A stretch of 64,000 nt of DNA. Source: JABCYV01 sp963696025 (lineage in GTDB: Bacteria > Acidobacteriota > Terriglobia > Terriglobales > Acidobacteriaceae). The DNA is taken from NCBI GenBank assembly GCA_963696025.1, contig CAVOII010000004.1, forward strand, positions 558,001-622,000, written 5' to 3'. Both the position numbers and the translations under genes were made by a program. Positions 8,982-16,736 of the stretch are shown piece after piece. How positions within the stretch are numbered: the first letter of the stretch is position 1; every line of letters starts with the position of its first letter. Below the pieces are notes generated by a model that saw nothing but the letters and a program-made list of their open reading frames with translations, did not search any database and was not told where the DNA came from.

Positions 8982-9711
8982 GGCCGTATTGCTCCTGCAA
9001 AGATTTGTTGATCTCTTCGCGCAGATCATTGAGAATCTCGCGCGCACTCTTGGCTACGCTAACGTCTTCGAGGTGACGGGGGCGCGGCAGATCGACCGAA
9101 TATTCCCGCTTTACACGCCCCGGTCGGAAGGTAAGCAGGGCCACGCGATCGCCCAGCCGGACCGCTTCCCGCACATTGTGGGTCACGAAAATAATAGTGC
9201 GGCCAGTTTCCGCCCAGATGCGCTCCAATTCGTCGTGGAGGAGGTCGCGCGTCTGCGCGTCCAGAGCTGCGAAGGGCTCGTCCATCAGCAGGACGTCTGG
9301 TTCGGTTGCGAGGGCACGGGCGAGGGCAACGCGCTGTCGCATCCCACCGGAAAGTTGATGAGTGTAGCTATCCTTGAACTGCGACAGGTGGACCAGGCGC
9401 AAGTAGTACTGAACGCGCTCCTGTCGTTCAGCCTTGGAGACGCCCTTTATCTTCATACCAAACTCGACGTTCTCGCCCACTTGGAGCCAGGGAAACAAAC
9501 CGAGTTCCTGGAAGATGAGGATGCGATCGGTCCCGGGCGCGGCGATCTTGTGGTCGTCTACCAACACGCTGCCAGAGGTCGGGTGTTGCAATCCTGCGAT
9601 CAGGTGCAGCAGAGTTGACTTGCCGCAGCCGGAGGGCCCGACGATGCAGAGGAATTCACTCGGCTTCACCTTCAGGTTGATGTTGTCCAGAGCGAGAAGG
9701 CGTTTCTCCAT
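8965..9711 (-). CDS. ABC transporter ATPase, sulfonate/taurine/nitrate type (SsuB/TauB-like), 5' end frameshifted
   Basis: ATP-hydrolysing subunit of an importer. Walker A GPSGCGKST, Q-loop region FQELGLFPWL, signature LSGGM, Walker B VLLMDEP and the switch His in FVTHNVREA are all present. The ATG at 9711 gives a protein lacking the first beta-strand. A second frame beginning at ATG 9766 reads MAHPKVWLKDISLSYKVDNG, exactly the missing N-terminus, and would continue into KRLLALDNINL if one base near 9706 were removed. The gene is therefore either frameshifted or carries a sequencing error. A third frame starts at 9878 with an ATGA overlap to the preceding gene. Confidence 0.85.
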   Translation of the reverse strand: MEKRLLALDNINLKVKPSEFLCIVGPSGCGKSTLLHLIAGLQHPTSGSVLVDDHKIAAPGTDRILIFQELGLFPWLQVGENVEFGMKIKGVSKAERQERVQYYLRLVHLSQFKDSYTHQLSGGMRQRVALARALATEPDVLLMDEPFAALDAQTRDLLHDELERIWAETGRTIIFVTHNVREAVRLGDRVALLTFRPGRVKREYSVDLPRPRHLEDVSVAKSAREILNDLREEINKSLQEQYGLEAAR

Positions 9712-9874
9712 TGTCCACTTTGTAGCTGAGGGAAATATCCTTCAGCCAGACCTTTGGGTGTGCCATTGATGTCGTGCAAACGGGTTAGCGACGGAATCGG
9801 TTTCGGACGGGTCGCGCCGGAGCGGACCGGACTTCTGTGATCTGGAAACGACGGTTGCGGGGCTACGTTGGGGA

Positions 9875-10948
9875 TCATTGAATTGCCTTCTTCCCTTTTT
9901 CGGCTAGAACCTGGTTCAGTAGAGTCAAGTCATACATGCCGGATAGATCTGGCATTTGGTGACCGAGAAAACCAGCGTCATAGGCCGAGTGCGCCGACGT
10001 CAGCAATGAATTCCGCAGAGGATCGTACGTGACCTGCAATCGTCCGAAGGCTTCATCCATCACGGAGGCCGGCAGTGCTTTGCCGGTTTCTTTTTGAATC
10101 TGCTGGTTGAGCAGTCTTTTTGCTTCCGGCAAATGACCGTTGATCCAGTCAGTAAGTTCGACGTGCGCCTGAATCCAGCCCTTGACCAAGTCCGGATGCT
10201 CGCGCAGAAACTTCGTACTCCCAATCAAATGGGTGGTGACGAATTGCTCTTGCGGCCAGAGATCGCGCTCGTCGAGGAACAGCCGCCCGTTGCCTTCGCG
10301 AATGAGGCGAGTGGCCCAAGGCTCGGGAGCCCAGGCAGCATCGAGTTCCTTCTTGAGAAATAGAGAGAGTTGGTCCGGATTGGGCAGCGGGATGACTTGC
10401 ACCTCGCCACCTTTGTCGGTGGACTTCATGCCGTGAGCCTTGAGCCACGCGCGTAAGGCAACGTCCTGCGTGTTACCCAACTGCGGTGTGGCAACTCTCT
10501 TTCCGCGGAAGTCTTCCGGCTTCAGGATCCCGGAATCGTTGCGGACGATGAGCGATGCTCCACCGCTAGCCGCTCCGGCAATCACTCGCAGAGCTTCTCC
10601 CTGGGAGCGCAAATAACCCGAGATGGCAGGATTGGGACCGACGTAGGTTATATCGATCGCTCCCGCGAACAGAGCCTCGATGGCGGATGGTCCGGCGTTG
10701 AAGCTGCTCCATTGAACCTTGACTTTCGGTCCCAGGGCTTTGTCGAACCAGCCATTCGCCTTGCCGATCATGGGCTGGGCGTGGGTCATGTTGGGAAACG
10801 CCCCGACACGGATGACGGCTTGGGAGACAGCAGGCAAAGACGTAGTAATGAAGGCAAATAGGAGGAAAAAGGCCCAGGATGCTAGGCCGATGCTGTGGGC
10901 CATCCGAAGGCCGACTTTGCTAATCACCTGAATTGGACGCCTATTCAT
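9875..10948 (-). CDS. ABC transporter substrate-binding protein, sulfonate/taurine/nitrate type (SsuA/TauA-like)
   Basis: Periplasmic binding protein of the NMT1/THI5-like group. It has a cleavable signal (hydrophobic run about 20-42, ending AVSQA). The mature part opens with VIRVGAFPNMTHAQPMIGKANGWF and contains SAIEALFAGAIDITYVGPNPA, DFRGKRVATPQLGNTQDVALR and AAWAPEPWA, all characteristic of aliphatic sulfonate/taurine binders. It overlaps the upstream rrf2-type regulator by 8 bp and leads into the ATPase, giving the order regulator, binder, ATPase, permease (broken). Nitrate or another anion cannot be excluded; sulfonate is favoured by the neighbouring sulfite dehydrogenase. Confidence 0.85.
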   Translation of the reverse strand: MNRRPIQVISKVGLRMAHSIGLASWAFFLLFAFITTSLPAVSQAVIRVGAFPNMTHAQPMIGKANGWFDKALGPKVKVQWSSFNAGPSAIEALFAGAIDITYVGPNPAISGYLRSQGEALRVIAGAASGGASLIVRNDSGILKPEDFRGKRVATPQLGNTQDVALRAWLKAHGMKSTDKGGEVQVIPLPNPDQLSLFLKKELDAAWAPEPWATRLIREGNGRLFLDERDLWPQEQFVTTHLIGSTKFLREHPDLVKGWIQAHVELTDWINGHLPEAKRLLNQQIQKETGKALPASVMDEAFGRLQVTYDPLRNSLLTSAHSAYDAGFLGHQMPDLSGMYDLTLLNQVLAEKGKKAIQ

Positions 10949-11447
10949 CTTTGCCCTTGTTCACGTGGCCGTGCACGACCATGGGCAGAACGCTGGCTTG
11001 ATCGTTCTTCTTCTTGCGCTTGCCGGATTTCGAGCGGCCGGTGCCACTCACGATGTCGGCTAGGGTGGTGTGCTCGAGGATTTTGGCGGCGGCGTCGCGT
11101 ACATCAAGGAACACCTGATAGAGGGCGCGATGCTCGGCGTCGCGATCAATCAAGCTGCGAAGTTGTTCAGCGTCGCCAAACGGCGCCAGTGGACCGTCAA
11201 TCAGACGGATGATCTCGCTGAGATGGATCTCATTGGGGGGCCGGCGCAATTGATATCCGCCCTTGGCGCCGCGAGCGCTTTCTACGATACGCGCGTTTTT
11301 CAATTCGAGCAGAATCAATTCCAGAAATTTTTCTGGAAGGTTTTCTTCGTACGCAACGTCGCGGATGCGAATGGCTCCCTGGTTGTAGTGCCGGGCCAGC
11401 ATCATCATGGCCTGCAGCGCGTAGAGTCCTTTTTGCGAAATCTTCAT
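10941..11447 (-). CDS. Rrf2 family transcriptional regulator without cluster cysteines (CymR-like)
   Basis: Winged-helix DNA-binding regulator. The N-terminus MKISQKGLYALQAMMMLA, the helix-turn-helix around IRIRDVAYEENLPEKFLELIL and the wing ARGAKGGYQLRRPP are typical of Rrf2. There is no cysteine anywhere in the 168 residues, so it cannot hold the [2Fe-2S] cluster of IscR/NsrR. Cluster-free members such as CymR control sulfur metabolism, which suits the ABC operon and sulfite dehydrogenase downstream. The C-terminal ~40 residues are Lys/Arg-rich and non-family. An inverted repeat 17 bp upstream of the start is a probable self-regulatory operator. It is the first gene of the operon. Confidence 0.88.
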   Translation of the reverse strand: MKISQKGLYALQAMMMLARHYNQGAIRIRDVAYEENLPEKFLELILLELKNARIVESARGAKGGYQLRRPPNEIHLSEIIRLIDGPLAPFGDAEQLRSLIDRDAEHRALYQVFLDVRDAAAKILEHTTLADIVSGTGRSKSGKRKKKNDQASVLPMVVHGHVNKGKDE

Positions 11448-11463
11448 GGTTGTCTATATTGCC

Positions 11464-11492
11464 ATAAACTCTATGTTTTTAATAGACTTTAT
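11464..11492 (-). promoter_or_regulatory. Putative Rrf2-type operator
   Basis: Two 11-bp arms, ATAAACTCTAT and ATAGACTTTAT on the plus strand, form an inverted repeat with only the central base mismatched and a 7-bp AT-rich spacer. It lies 17 bp upstream of the regulator's ATG, where it would cover the promoter. Confidence 0.6.
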
Positions 11493-11890
11493 TGGAATAG
11501 GAGGGGATAGGGAGTGACGGGCCAAATCTCCGAGTGCTCGGAAACTGCAATAACTACCTTACTTTTAATGGCTTGCAAGACTTTTACTTCGCAAAGTGCG
11601 TGAAGCATGGGGTACCCGCTAGTGGTGGTGGCCGAGCTGCGCTCAGCCCGGAAAGCCGAGGGCGGCTGTCCCCGACGTAGTCTTTTTCTGTCCCCACGTA
11701 GTCTTTAAACGAGATCGAAAATCTTTGCGTTCACTTCTTGCCCACAGTGTGAGAAGCGATACGCCCGACGTCTGGTGGTGCTTGCGTCCGTTGCACATAG
11801 CTGTGATAGACTTCGGGCCATCCGCAGTTTTTTCTCGTTTTGCCTGGACCTGCGGGTGTGTGAATCCCACGACCCTTGGAGGTCTGGTAG
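11493..11890. other. Intergenic region between rrf2 and coxB
   Basis: Apart from the operator just before it, this stretch holds a short imperfect direct repeat at 11666-11706 and the coxB leader, with GGAGG at 11879-11883. No convincing gene or RNA was seen. Confidence 0.4.
11666..11706. repeat. Short imperfect tandem repeat
   Basis: CTGTCCCCGACGTAGTCTTT is followed directly by a second copy missing one G (CTGTCCCCACGTAGTCTTT). Function is unknown; it could be a small duplication or a regulatory element of the cox operon. Confidence 0.5.
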
Positions 11891-12697
11891 ATGGGCCTCG
11901 CTCTTCTGGCAATTATCTGGTTGATCACCTTTGTTAGCACTTACTTCTTCGCAGCAAAAACCTGGTGGTTACCCCATGGAGCTTCGACGTCGGCGCAGTG
12001 GATTGACCATCAGTTCGCCATTACCTATCTGCTGATGGGCGTGGTTTTCGTCGCGGCGCAGGGCGCGCTGGGACTGTTTGTGTGGCAGTACCGCGATCAA
12101 GGGAAGGCCGCCAAGGCTGATTACTCCCACGGCAACATTAAATTGGAAGTGATCTGGACCACGCTGACGGCCGCACTGTTTATTGGACTCAACCTGATGG
12201 GCAGCCCCATTTGGGCGGCGGAGCGGTTCGAACCGGCTAAAGCAGATTCGATTCCGGTGGAAGTTACGGGCATGCAGTTTGCCTGGTACTTTCGCTATGC
12301 TGGCCCGGATGGCAAGTTTGGCGCCACCACTCCCAAGCTCATGGATCCGTCGGCAGGCAGCGAAGCTGCCATCGGCCTGGATACTTCTGATCCTGCCGCG
12401 AAAGACGACGTAGTCACCGGCACCATGTACCTGCCAGTCAATCGCCAGGTGAATCTGACCCTGCGCGCGGTGGACGTGATTCACAGCTTCTTTGTTCCGT
12501 CCATGCGCTTCAAACAGGACGCAGTCCCGGGGCTCGCGATCCATATGCACTTTACGCCGATGGAAGTCGGGGACTACGAGATTGCATGTGCCGAGCTTTG
12601 CGGCCTCGGCCACTACAAGATGCATGGCATGTTGAAAGTCGTCAGTCAGGAAGATTTTGACAAGTGGCTGGCGGCGCGGGAGGCGGAGAAACAGTAA
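11891..12697 (+). CDS. coxB: Cytochrome c oxidase subunit II
   Basis: Electron-entry subunit of an aa3-type oxidase. N-terminal membrane helices (about 3-20, 43-67 and 86-104) are followed by a periplasmic cupredoxin domain. The binuclear CuA ligands are all visible: His198 in DVIHSFFVPSMRF, then Cys233, Glu235, Cys237, His241 and Met244 in CAELCGLGHYKM. MQFAWYFRY is the aromatic electron-transfer patch. There is no fused cytochrome c domain. GGAGG lies 7 bases before the ATG. It is the first gene of a tight operon; the coxA ATG follows its stop immediately. Confidence 0.95.
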   Translation: MGLALLAIIWLITFVSTYFFAAKTWWLPHGASTSAQWIDHQFAITYLLMGVVFVAAQGALGLFVWQYRDQGKAAKADYSHGNIKLEVIWTTLTAALFIGLNLMGSPIWAAERFEPAKADSIPVEVTGMQFAWYFRYAGPDGKFGATTPKLMDPSAGSEAAIGLDTSDPAAKDDVVTGTMYLPVNRQVNLTLRAVDVIHSFFVPSMRFKQDAVPGLAIHMHFTPMEVGDYEIACAELCGLGHYKMHGMLKVVSQEDFDKWLAAREAEKQ

Positions 12698-14431
12698 ATG
12701 GCTACCGGAGAAGTTGTCCACGTTCACGCTGCTCCTCAGGGCTTTATTCGGAAATATATTTTCAGTCTGGATCACAAAGTTATTGGGCTGCAGTATTACT
12801 TTCTGGCTTTGACTGCGGTGTTTGTCGGCATGGTGCTCTCGGTCCTGATGCGCATACACATGATTTGGCCAACTGCGGTCCTACCGTTGATCGGTGAGAT
12901 CAGGCCCGAGACTTACCTCAGCCTGCTCACCATGCATGGCACCATCATGGTGTTCTTCGTGCTGACGACGGCCCCGCAAGGTGGCTTTGGCAATTACTTT
13001 CTTCCCATTCAGATCGGTGCGCCGGACATGGCATTTCCCGTCCTGAACATGCTTTCATTCTGGACGACCTTCGTGGCGTTTGTTGTTCTGCTTGCCGCTT
13101 TCTTTGTGAGTGGCGGCCCACCGTTGCACGGTTGGACTGGATACGCTCCACTGAGCGCGCTACCCAACTCGGGGCCAGGTCAACAACTGGGCGCGGACCT
13201 GTGGATCACGAGTATTGCGATTTTCTGTATCGCCTCGCTGATGGGCGCGCTGAACTTCATCACCACCACGCTGGACCTGCGGGCCAAGGGCATGACCATG
13301 ATGCGCATGCCGCTGACCTGCTGGGCTTGGTTTGTCACCGCGATTCTCGGGCTGTTGGCGTTCGGGGTTCTGCTTTCCGCTGGCATCTTGCTGTTGCTTG
13401 ACCGCAATCTGGGAACCAGCTTCTACGTTCCGCTAGTCGTCGTGAACGGCCAGGTCATGGAACACAAGGGTGGCTCGCCGCTGCTATGGCAGCACCTGTT
13501 CTGGTTCTTCGGGCATCCCGAGGTTTACATCGCGATTTTGCCGGGCATGGGCGTGGCCTCGCAGTTACTCTCCACTTTCTCGCGCAAGCCGATCTTCGGA
13601 TACAAGGCGATGGTGTACGCCATCATGGCCATCGGATTTCTCGGATTTATGGTTTGGGGCCATCACATGTTCATGAGCGGCATGAGTCCCTATTCGGCAT
13701 TTGCTTTTTCGCTCATGACCATGGCAATCGGCGTACCGTCGGCCATCAAGACTTTTAACTGGCTGGGCACCCTCCATAAGGGACGCGTGCGCTTCCAGAC
13801 GCCGATGCTTTATGCCATCGGCTTCGTCTCGCTGTTTGTCTCCGGCGGACTGAGCGGACCGTTTCTGGCGCAGCCTGTGTTGGATATTCCATTACACGAT
13901 ACCGCGTTCGTGGTTGGCCACTTCCACCTCATCATGGGTGTCGCGGCGATTTTTGGTATGTTCGCTGGAACCTACTATTGGTTCCCAAAGATGTTTGGCC
14001 GCATGATGAACGAGACCTGGGGACGAGTGCATTTCGTAATCACCCTGGTTGGTACCTATTGCATTTTCATGCCCATGCATTACCTGGGCATGGCGGGACA
14101 GCCGCGGCGCTACTCGCAGTTCACTGAGCTCGCTTATCTGCAGCATTTGATTCCGCTGAACACGTTCATCACCTACGCCGCGATTATCACCGTCATGGCG
14201 CAGTTTATCTTCGTGTTCAATTTGTTTTGGAGCATGTTCAAGGGGCCGAAGGCCAGCGACAATCCGTGGGAGGCGACCACTCTGGAGTGGACCACGGCGA
14301 CGCCGCCTCCACATGACAACTTTGGTGGACACACGCCGGTGGTGAATCACGGGCCGTACGAATACAGCGTTCCGGGAGCGCCCCGGGATTACATCATGCA
14401 AACTGATCCAGCGAGCGTGATCGCGCATTAA
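12698..14431 (+). CDS. coxA: Cytochrome c oxidase subunit I
   Basis: Catalytic heme-copper subunit with about 12 membrane helices. TMHGTIMVFF provides the heme a ligand. HPEVYIAILPGMG contains the CuB histidine and the cross-linked Tyr of A-type oxidases. WGHHMF holds the two further CuB histidines, and VVGHFHLIMG the heme a3 and heme a ligands. Length (577 aa) is typical. It begins directly after the coxB stop codon, consistent with translational coupling. The C-terminal tail after the last helix is polar and Pro/His-rich. Confidence 0.97.
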   Translation: MATGEVVHVHAAPQGFIRKYIFSLDHKVIGLQYYFLALTAVFVGMVLSVLMRIHMIWPTAVLPLIGEIRPETYLSLLTMHGTIMVFFVLTTAPQGGFGNYFLPIQIGAPDMAFPVLNMLSFWTTFVAFVVLLAAFFVSGGPPLHGWTGYAPLSALPNSGPGQQLGADLWITSIAIFCIASLMGALNFITTTLDLRAKGMTMMRMPLTCWAWFVTAILGLLAFGVLLSAGILLLLDRNLGTSFYVPLVVVNGQVMEHKGGSPLLWQHLFWFFGHPEVYIAILPGMGVASQLLSTFSRKPIFGYKAMVYAIMAIGFLGFMVWGHHMFMSGMSPYSAFAFSLMTMAIGVPSAIKTFNWLGTLHKGRVRFQTPMLYAIGFVSLFVSGGLSGPFLAQPVLDIPLHDTAFVVGHFHLIMGVAAIFGMFAGTYYWFPKMFGRMMNETWGRVHFVITLVGTYCIFMPMHYLGMAGQPRRYSQFTELAYLQHLIPLNTFITYAAIITVMAQFIFVFNLFWSMFKGPKASDNPWEATTLEWTTATPPPHDNFGGHTPVVNHGPYEYSVPGAPRDYIMQTDPASVIAH

Positions 14432-14467
14432 CAGAGCCGCGGGCCAGGGCGCCCGCGCATAGCAGGC

Positions 14468-15211
14468 ATGGCGACTGTGACTTCAGGCGTCTCGATCAAG
14501 GACCCAAAGCTCGGGCACGGAGGCAGCGGTGTGCACCCCCCTGTTTACGACGGGGGCGACGACAGCCGCGGCGACAACGGTTTTCCGGATTATGGGCAGC
14601 GCCTGCGTCGAGCCCGGCTGGGGCTGCTGGTGACGCTGGTTCCGATCACGATGCTGTTCGTTTCCTTCACCAGCGCGTACGTCTTCCGCCAGGGACTGCC
14701 TACGCTCGATGAACATGGCGCCTACGTCCGGGACTGGCTGCAGGTAAATCTTCCGGTCACGCTTTTGCTGGTGAATACGTTGTGGCTGCTGCTCAGCAGC
14801 GTCACCGTGGAATTGGCGCGGCGGCAAATCACGCGCCAGGTCGCTTTGGCTCCGGTGCAATCTATTCCGGGAGTTTCCATTGGCCACGAACGAAACTTTC
14901 CGTGGCTCGCCGCAACGGTAGTGATGGGGTTTAGCTTCCTGATCGGGCAATGGATGGCCTGGCGGCAACTGGCGGATCGCGGCTTCTACATGGCCACCAG
15001 CGCGAGCAGTTCGTTCGTGTATTTGCTGACGGCGGCTCACGCCATTCATCTGGCGGGCGGATTGCTGGTGTTGCTGTATGCGGGCGTCACTTCCCTGCTG
15101 GGCAAGCCGGTCGAGGCGCGGCGCATTGTGATCGATGTTGCTGCTTGGTACTGGCACTTCATGGCTTTACTGTGGATTTACATCTTCGCCCTTTTGGAGT
15201 TCATGCGATAG
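14468..15211 (+). CDS. Cytochrome c oxidase subunit III-like protein (first copy)
   Basis: Membrane protein of the heme-copper oxidase subunit III family. A glycine/aspartate-rich N-terminal tail of ~45 residues precedes the helices. VPITMLFVSFTSAYVFRQ, the central LLTAAHAIHLAGGLLVLL and the C-terminal AAWYWHFMALLWIYIFALLEF match the family's helices, including the conserved YWHF near the end. It is the first of two consecutive subunit III genes, which is unusual but recurrent in Acidobacteria-like operons. The divergent N-terminus suggests a distinct role. Confidence 0.85.
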   Translation: MATVTSGVSIKDPKLGHGGSGVHPPVYDGGDDSRGDNGFPDYGQRLRRARLGLLVTLVPITMLFVSFTSAYVFRQGLPTLDEHGAYVRDWLQVNLPVTLLLVNTLWLLLSSVTVELARRQITRQVALAPVQSIPGVSIGHERNFPWLAATVVMGFSFLIGQWMAWRQLADRGFYMATSASSSFVYLLTAAHAIHLAGGLLVLLYAGVTSLLGKPVEARRIVIDVAAWYWHFMALLWIYIFALLEFMR

Positions 15212-15247
15212 ATCGACCTGTGGTCAGTTATTCAGGAGACCGAAACC

Positions 15248-16003
15248 ATGTCTGATGTCGCGGTGCAACAGGGGATAGCGGGGGCATACGAGCCATCCCT
15301 GTTCGGCACCTACTCGAAGAAAATCGGGATGTGGCTGTTCCTGCTCTCCGATTCACTCACTTTCGGAGCGTTGCTTTTCGCCTATAGCTACGGGCGCATC
15401 TCGAATCCAGACTGGCCCACACCTTTTGGCAAAGCCAGCATCGCCAATGCCACGATCATGACCGGTTGCCTGCTCTCCAGTTCGCTGACCATGGTTCTCG
15501 GGGTATTGGCGGCGCGGCGTGGCGACGTCCGCTGGACCCGCTGGTGGATCTTGGCCACGATGGTTTTTGGTTCTGCGTTTATTGTGCTGCACGCCAAGGA
15601 GTGGAGCGGGCTCATCGGCGAAGGCATGACGCCGTTCAAGAACCCATGGGCGCCCAATGTCCCGCAATTCGGCGGAACGTTCTTTACCTTGACCGGCATG
15701 CATATGCTCCACGTTACCGTCGGAGTGATTTACTTGGGCGTAGTGGCGCTGCGCAAGAAGTTCCTGCCGGTTTTGCTGGCGCTCTGGCTAGTCATATGGT
15801 TAGTGACTCCCGCCGACAGCATCTTCCACATCGCCGTACACGTTCTGCTGGTGGGATTTGTGGTGGCGGCGGTCATTCTGTTTCTTAAACCCAAAAACTA
15901 TGACGCCCACGATGTGGAGATCGCCGGGCTATACTGGCACTTTGTAGATTTGGTTTGGATGTTCATCTTTCCGCTGGTGTATTTGATGTCGACCAGGGTT
16001 TGA
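15248..16003 (+). CDS. coxC: Cytochrome c oxidase subunit III (second copy)
   Basis: Second subunit III-type protein. KKIGMWLFLLSDSLTFGALLFAY is the classic first helix (WLFLxSE-like, with Asp for Glu), GGTFFTLTGMHMLHVTVG the central helix, and YWHFVDLVWMFIFPLVYL the C-terminal signature. Predicted seven helices. CAGGAGACC 9 bases upstream is a good ribosome-binding site. Closer to standard CoxC/CyoC than the preceding gene, so the symbol is given here. Confidence 0.9.
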   Translation: MSDVAVQQGIAGAYEPSLFGTYSKKIGMWLFLLSDSLTFGALLFAYSYGRISNPDWPTPFGKASIANATIMTGCLLSSSLTMVLGVLAARRGDVRWTRWWILATMVFGSAFIVLHAKEWSGLIGEGMTPFKNPWAPNVPQFGGTFFTLTGMHMLHVTVGVIYLGVVALRKKFLPVLLALWLVIWLVTPADSIFHIAVHVLLVGFVVAAVILFLKPKNYDAHDVEIAGLYWHFVDLVWMFIFPLVYLMSTRV

Positions 16004-16032
16004 GCGACCGGCTTAAGAGGAGAGGATTCCAG

Positions 16033-16344
16033 ATGCACGACGTCGCGACCACGCACGATGAAGGCAAAGGTCAATATTTCTGGGTCTGGGGTATGCTGCT
16101 CGTCCTCACGGCGGTTGAGGTTGCCCTCGCCTACAAGCAGGTCTTTCAGCCGGTGCGGATGCTCGAAGTTCTGATGGTACTTTCGATTATCAAGTCGGCG
16201 CTGATCATCGGATACTTCATGCACTTGAAGTATGAGATCGCCGCCATGAAGTGGGTACTGATGGTGGCGGTAGTAGCGTGTCTGTGCCTGATGGGGATTT
16301 TCTTCGCGGACGCGTTCCGCATCATTCATCTCGGAGTGCGATGA
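16033..16344 (+). CDS. Cytochrome c oxidase subunit IV-like (CoxD/CyoD-type)
   Basis: Small three-helix membrane protein (about 103 aa) of the prokaryotic cytochrome oxidase subunit IV type. GKGQYFWVWGMLLVLTAVEV, MVLSIIKSALIIGYFMHLKYE and the last helix VLMVAVVACLCLMGIFF are the hallmarks; KSALIIGYFMHLK is very typical. The open frame extends to 15955, inside the preceding gene. The ATG at 16033 is preferred because AGGAGAGG lies 9 bases before it. It stabilises subunit I/III assembly. Its stop overlaps the ATG of the next small gene (ATGA). Confidence 0.85.
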   Translation: MHDVATTHDEGKGQYFWVWGMLLVLTAVEVALAYKQVFQPVRMLEVLMVLSIIKSALIIGYFMHLKYEIAAMKWVLMVAVVACLCLMGIFFADAFRIIHLGVR

Positions 16345-16571
16345 AAGTACGCCTGGCCACGGTCGCATTGTCTTCTCTGCTGTGGGCGGCGCCCGGCTTC
16401 GGCCAGGGTTGTGCCATGTGCTACAGCACCGCACGGGCGGTCACTGAAGGCGGTCAGCGGGCTATCAGTCGCGGAGTCCTCATCATGCTCGTACCGCCCG
16501 TCGGTTTCATGACCATCGGTATGGGCCTCGCGTTCCGCTACGGCAAGAAGCGTGATCAAGATCACGACTGA
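16341..16571 (+). CDS. Small exported membrane protein with CAMC motif, end of cox operon
   Basis: A 76-aa protein: signal-like N-terminus (VRLATVALSSLLWAAPGFGQ), then GCAMCYSTARAVTEGG and one further membrane helix (GVLIMLVPPVGFMTIGMGLAF) with a basic tail. It starts on the ATGA overlapping the stop of the subunit IV gene, so it is translationally coupled to the oxidase. The CxxC directly after the signal could bind metal (for example copper) or heme poorly, but CH is absent, so it is not a c-type cytochrome. Function is unknown; association with the oxidase is inferred from the overlap. Confidence 0.7.
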   Translation: MKVRLATVALSSLLWAAPGFGQGCAMCYSTARAVTEGGQRAISRGVLIMLVPPVGFMTIGMGLAFRYGKKRDQDHD

Positions 16572-16736
16572 GAACTATTAACCGGCAACTGTGCTTTTTA
16601 CTCCTCTCTTCTGACGTACTCCAATTGCGCTTTAGAGGAAATTCTTTTCACATATTGCGAAAAGGCAATTCGATGTACAATCGCTGCCGCTGTTAGGTCG
16701 GACTGCACTTACTTCCCTTCAAGGTCGCACAAGCAT

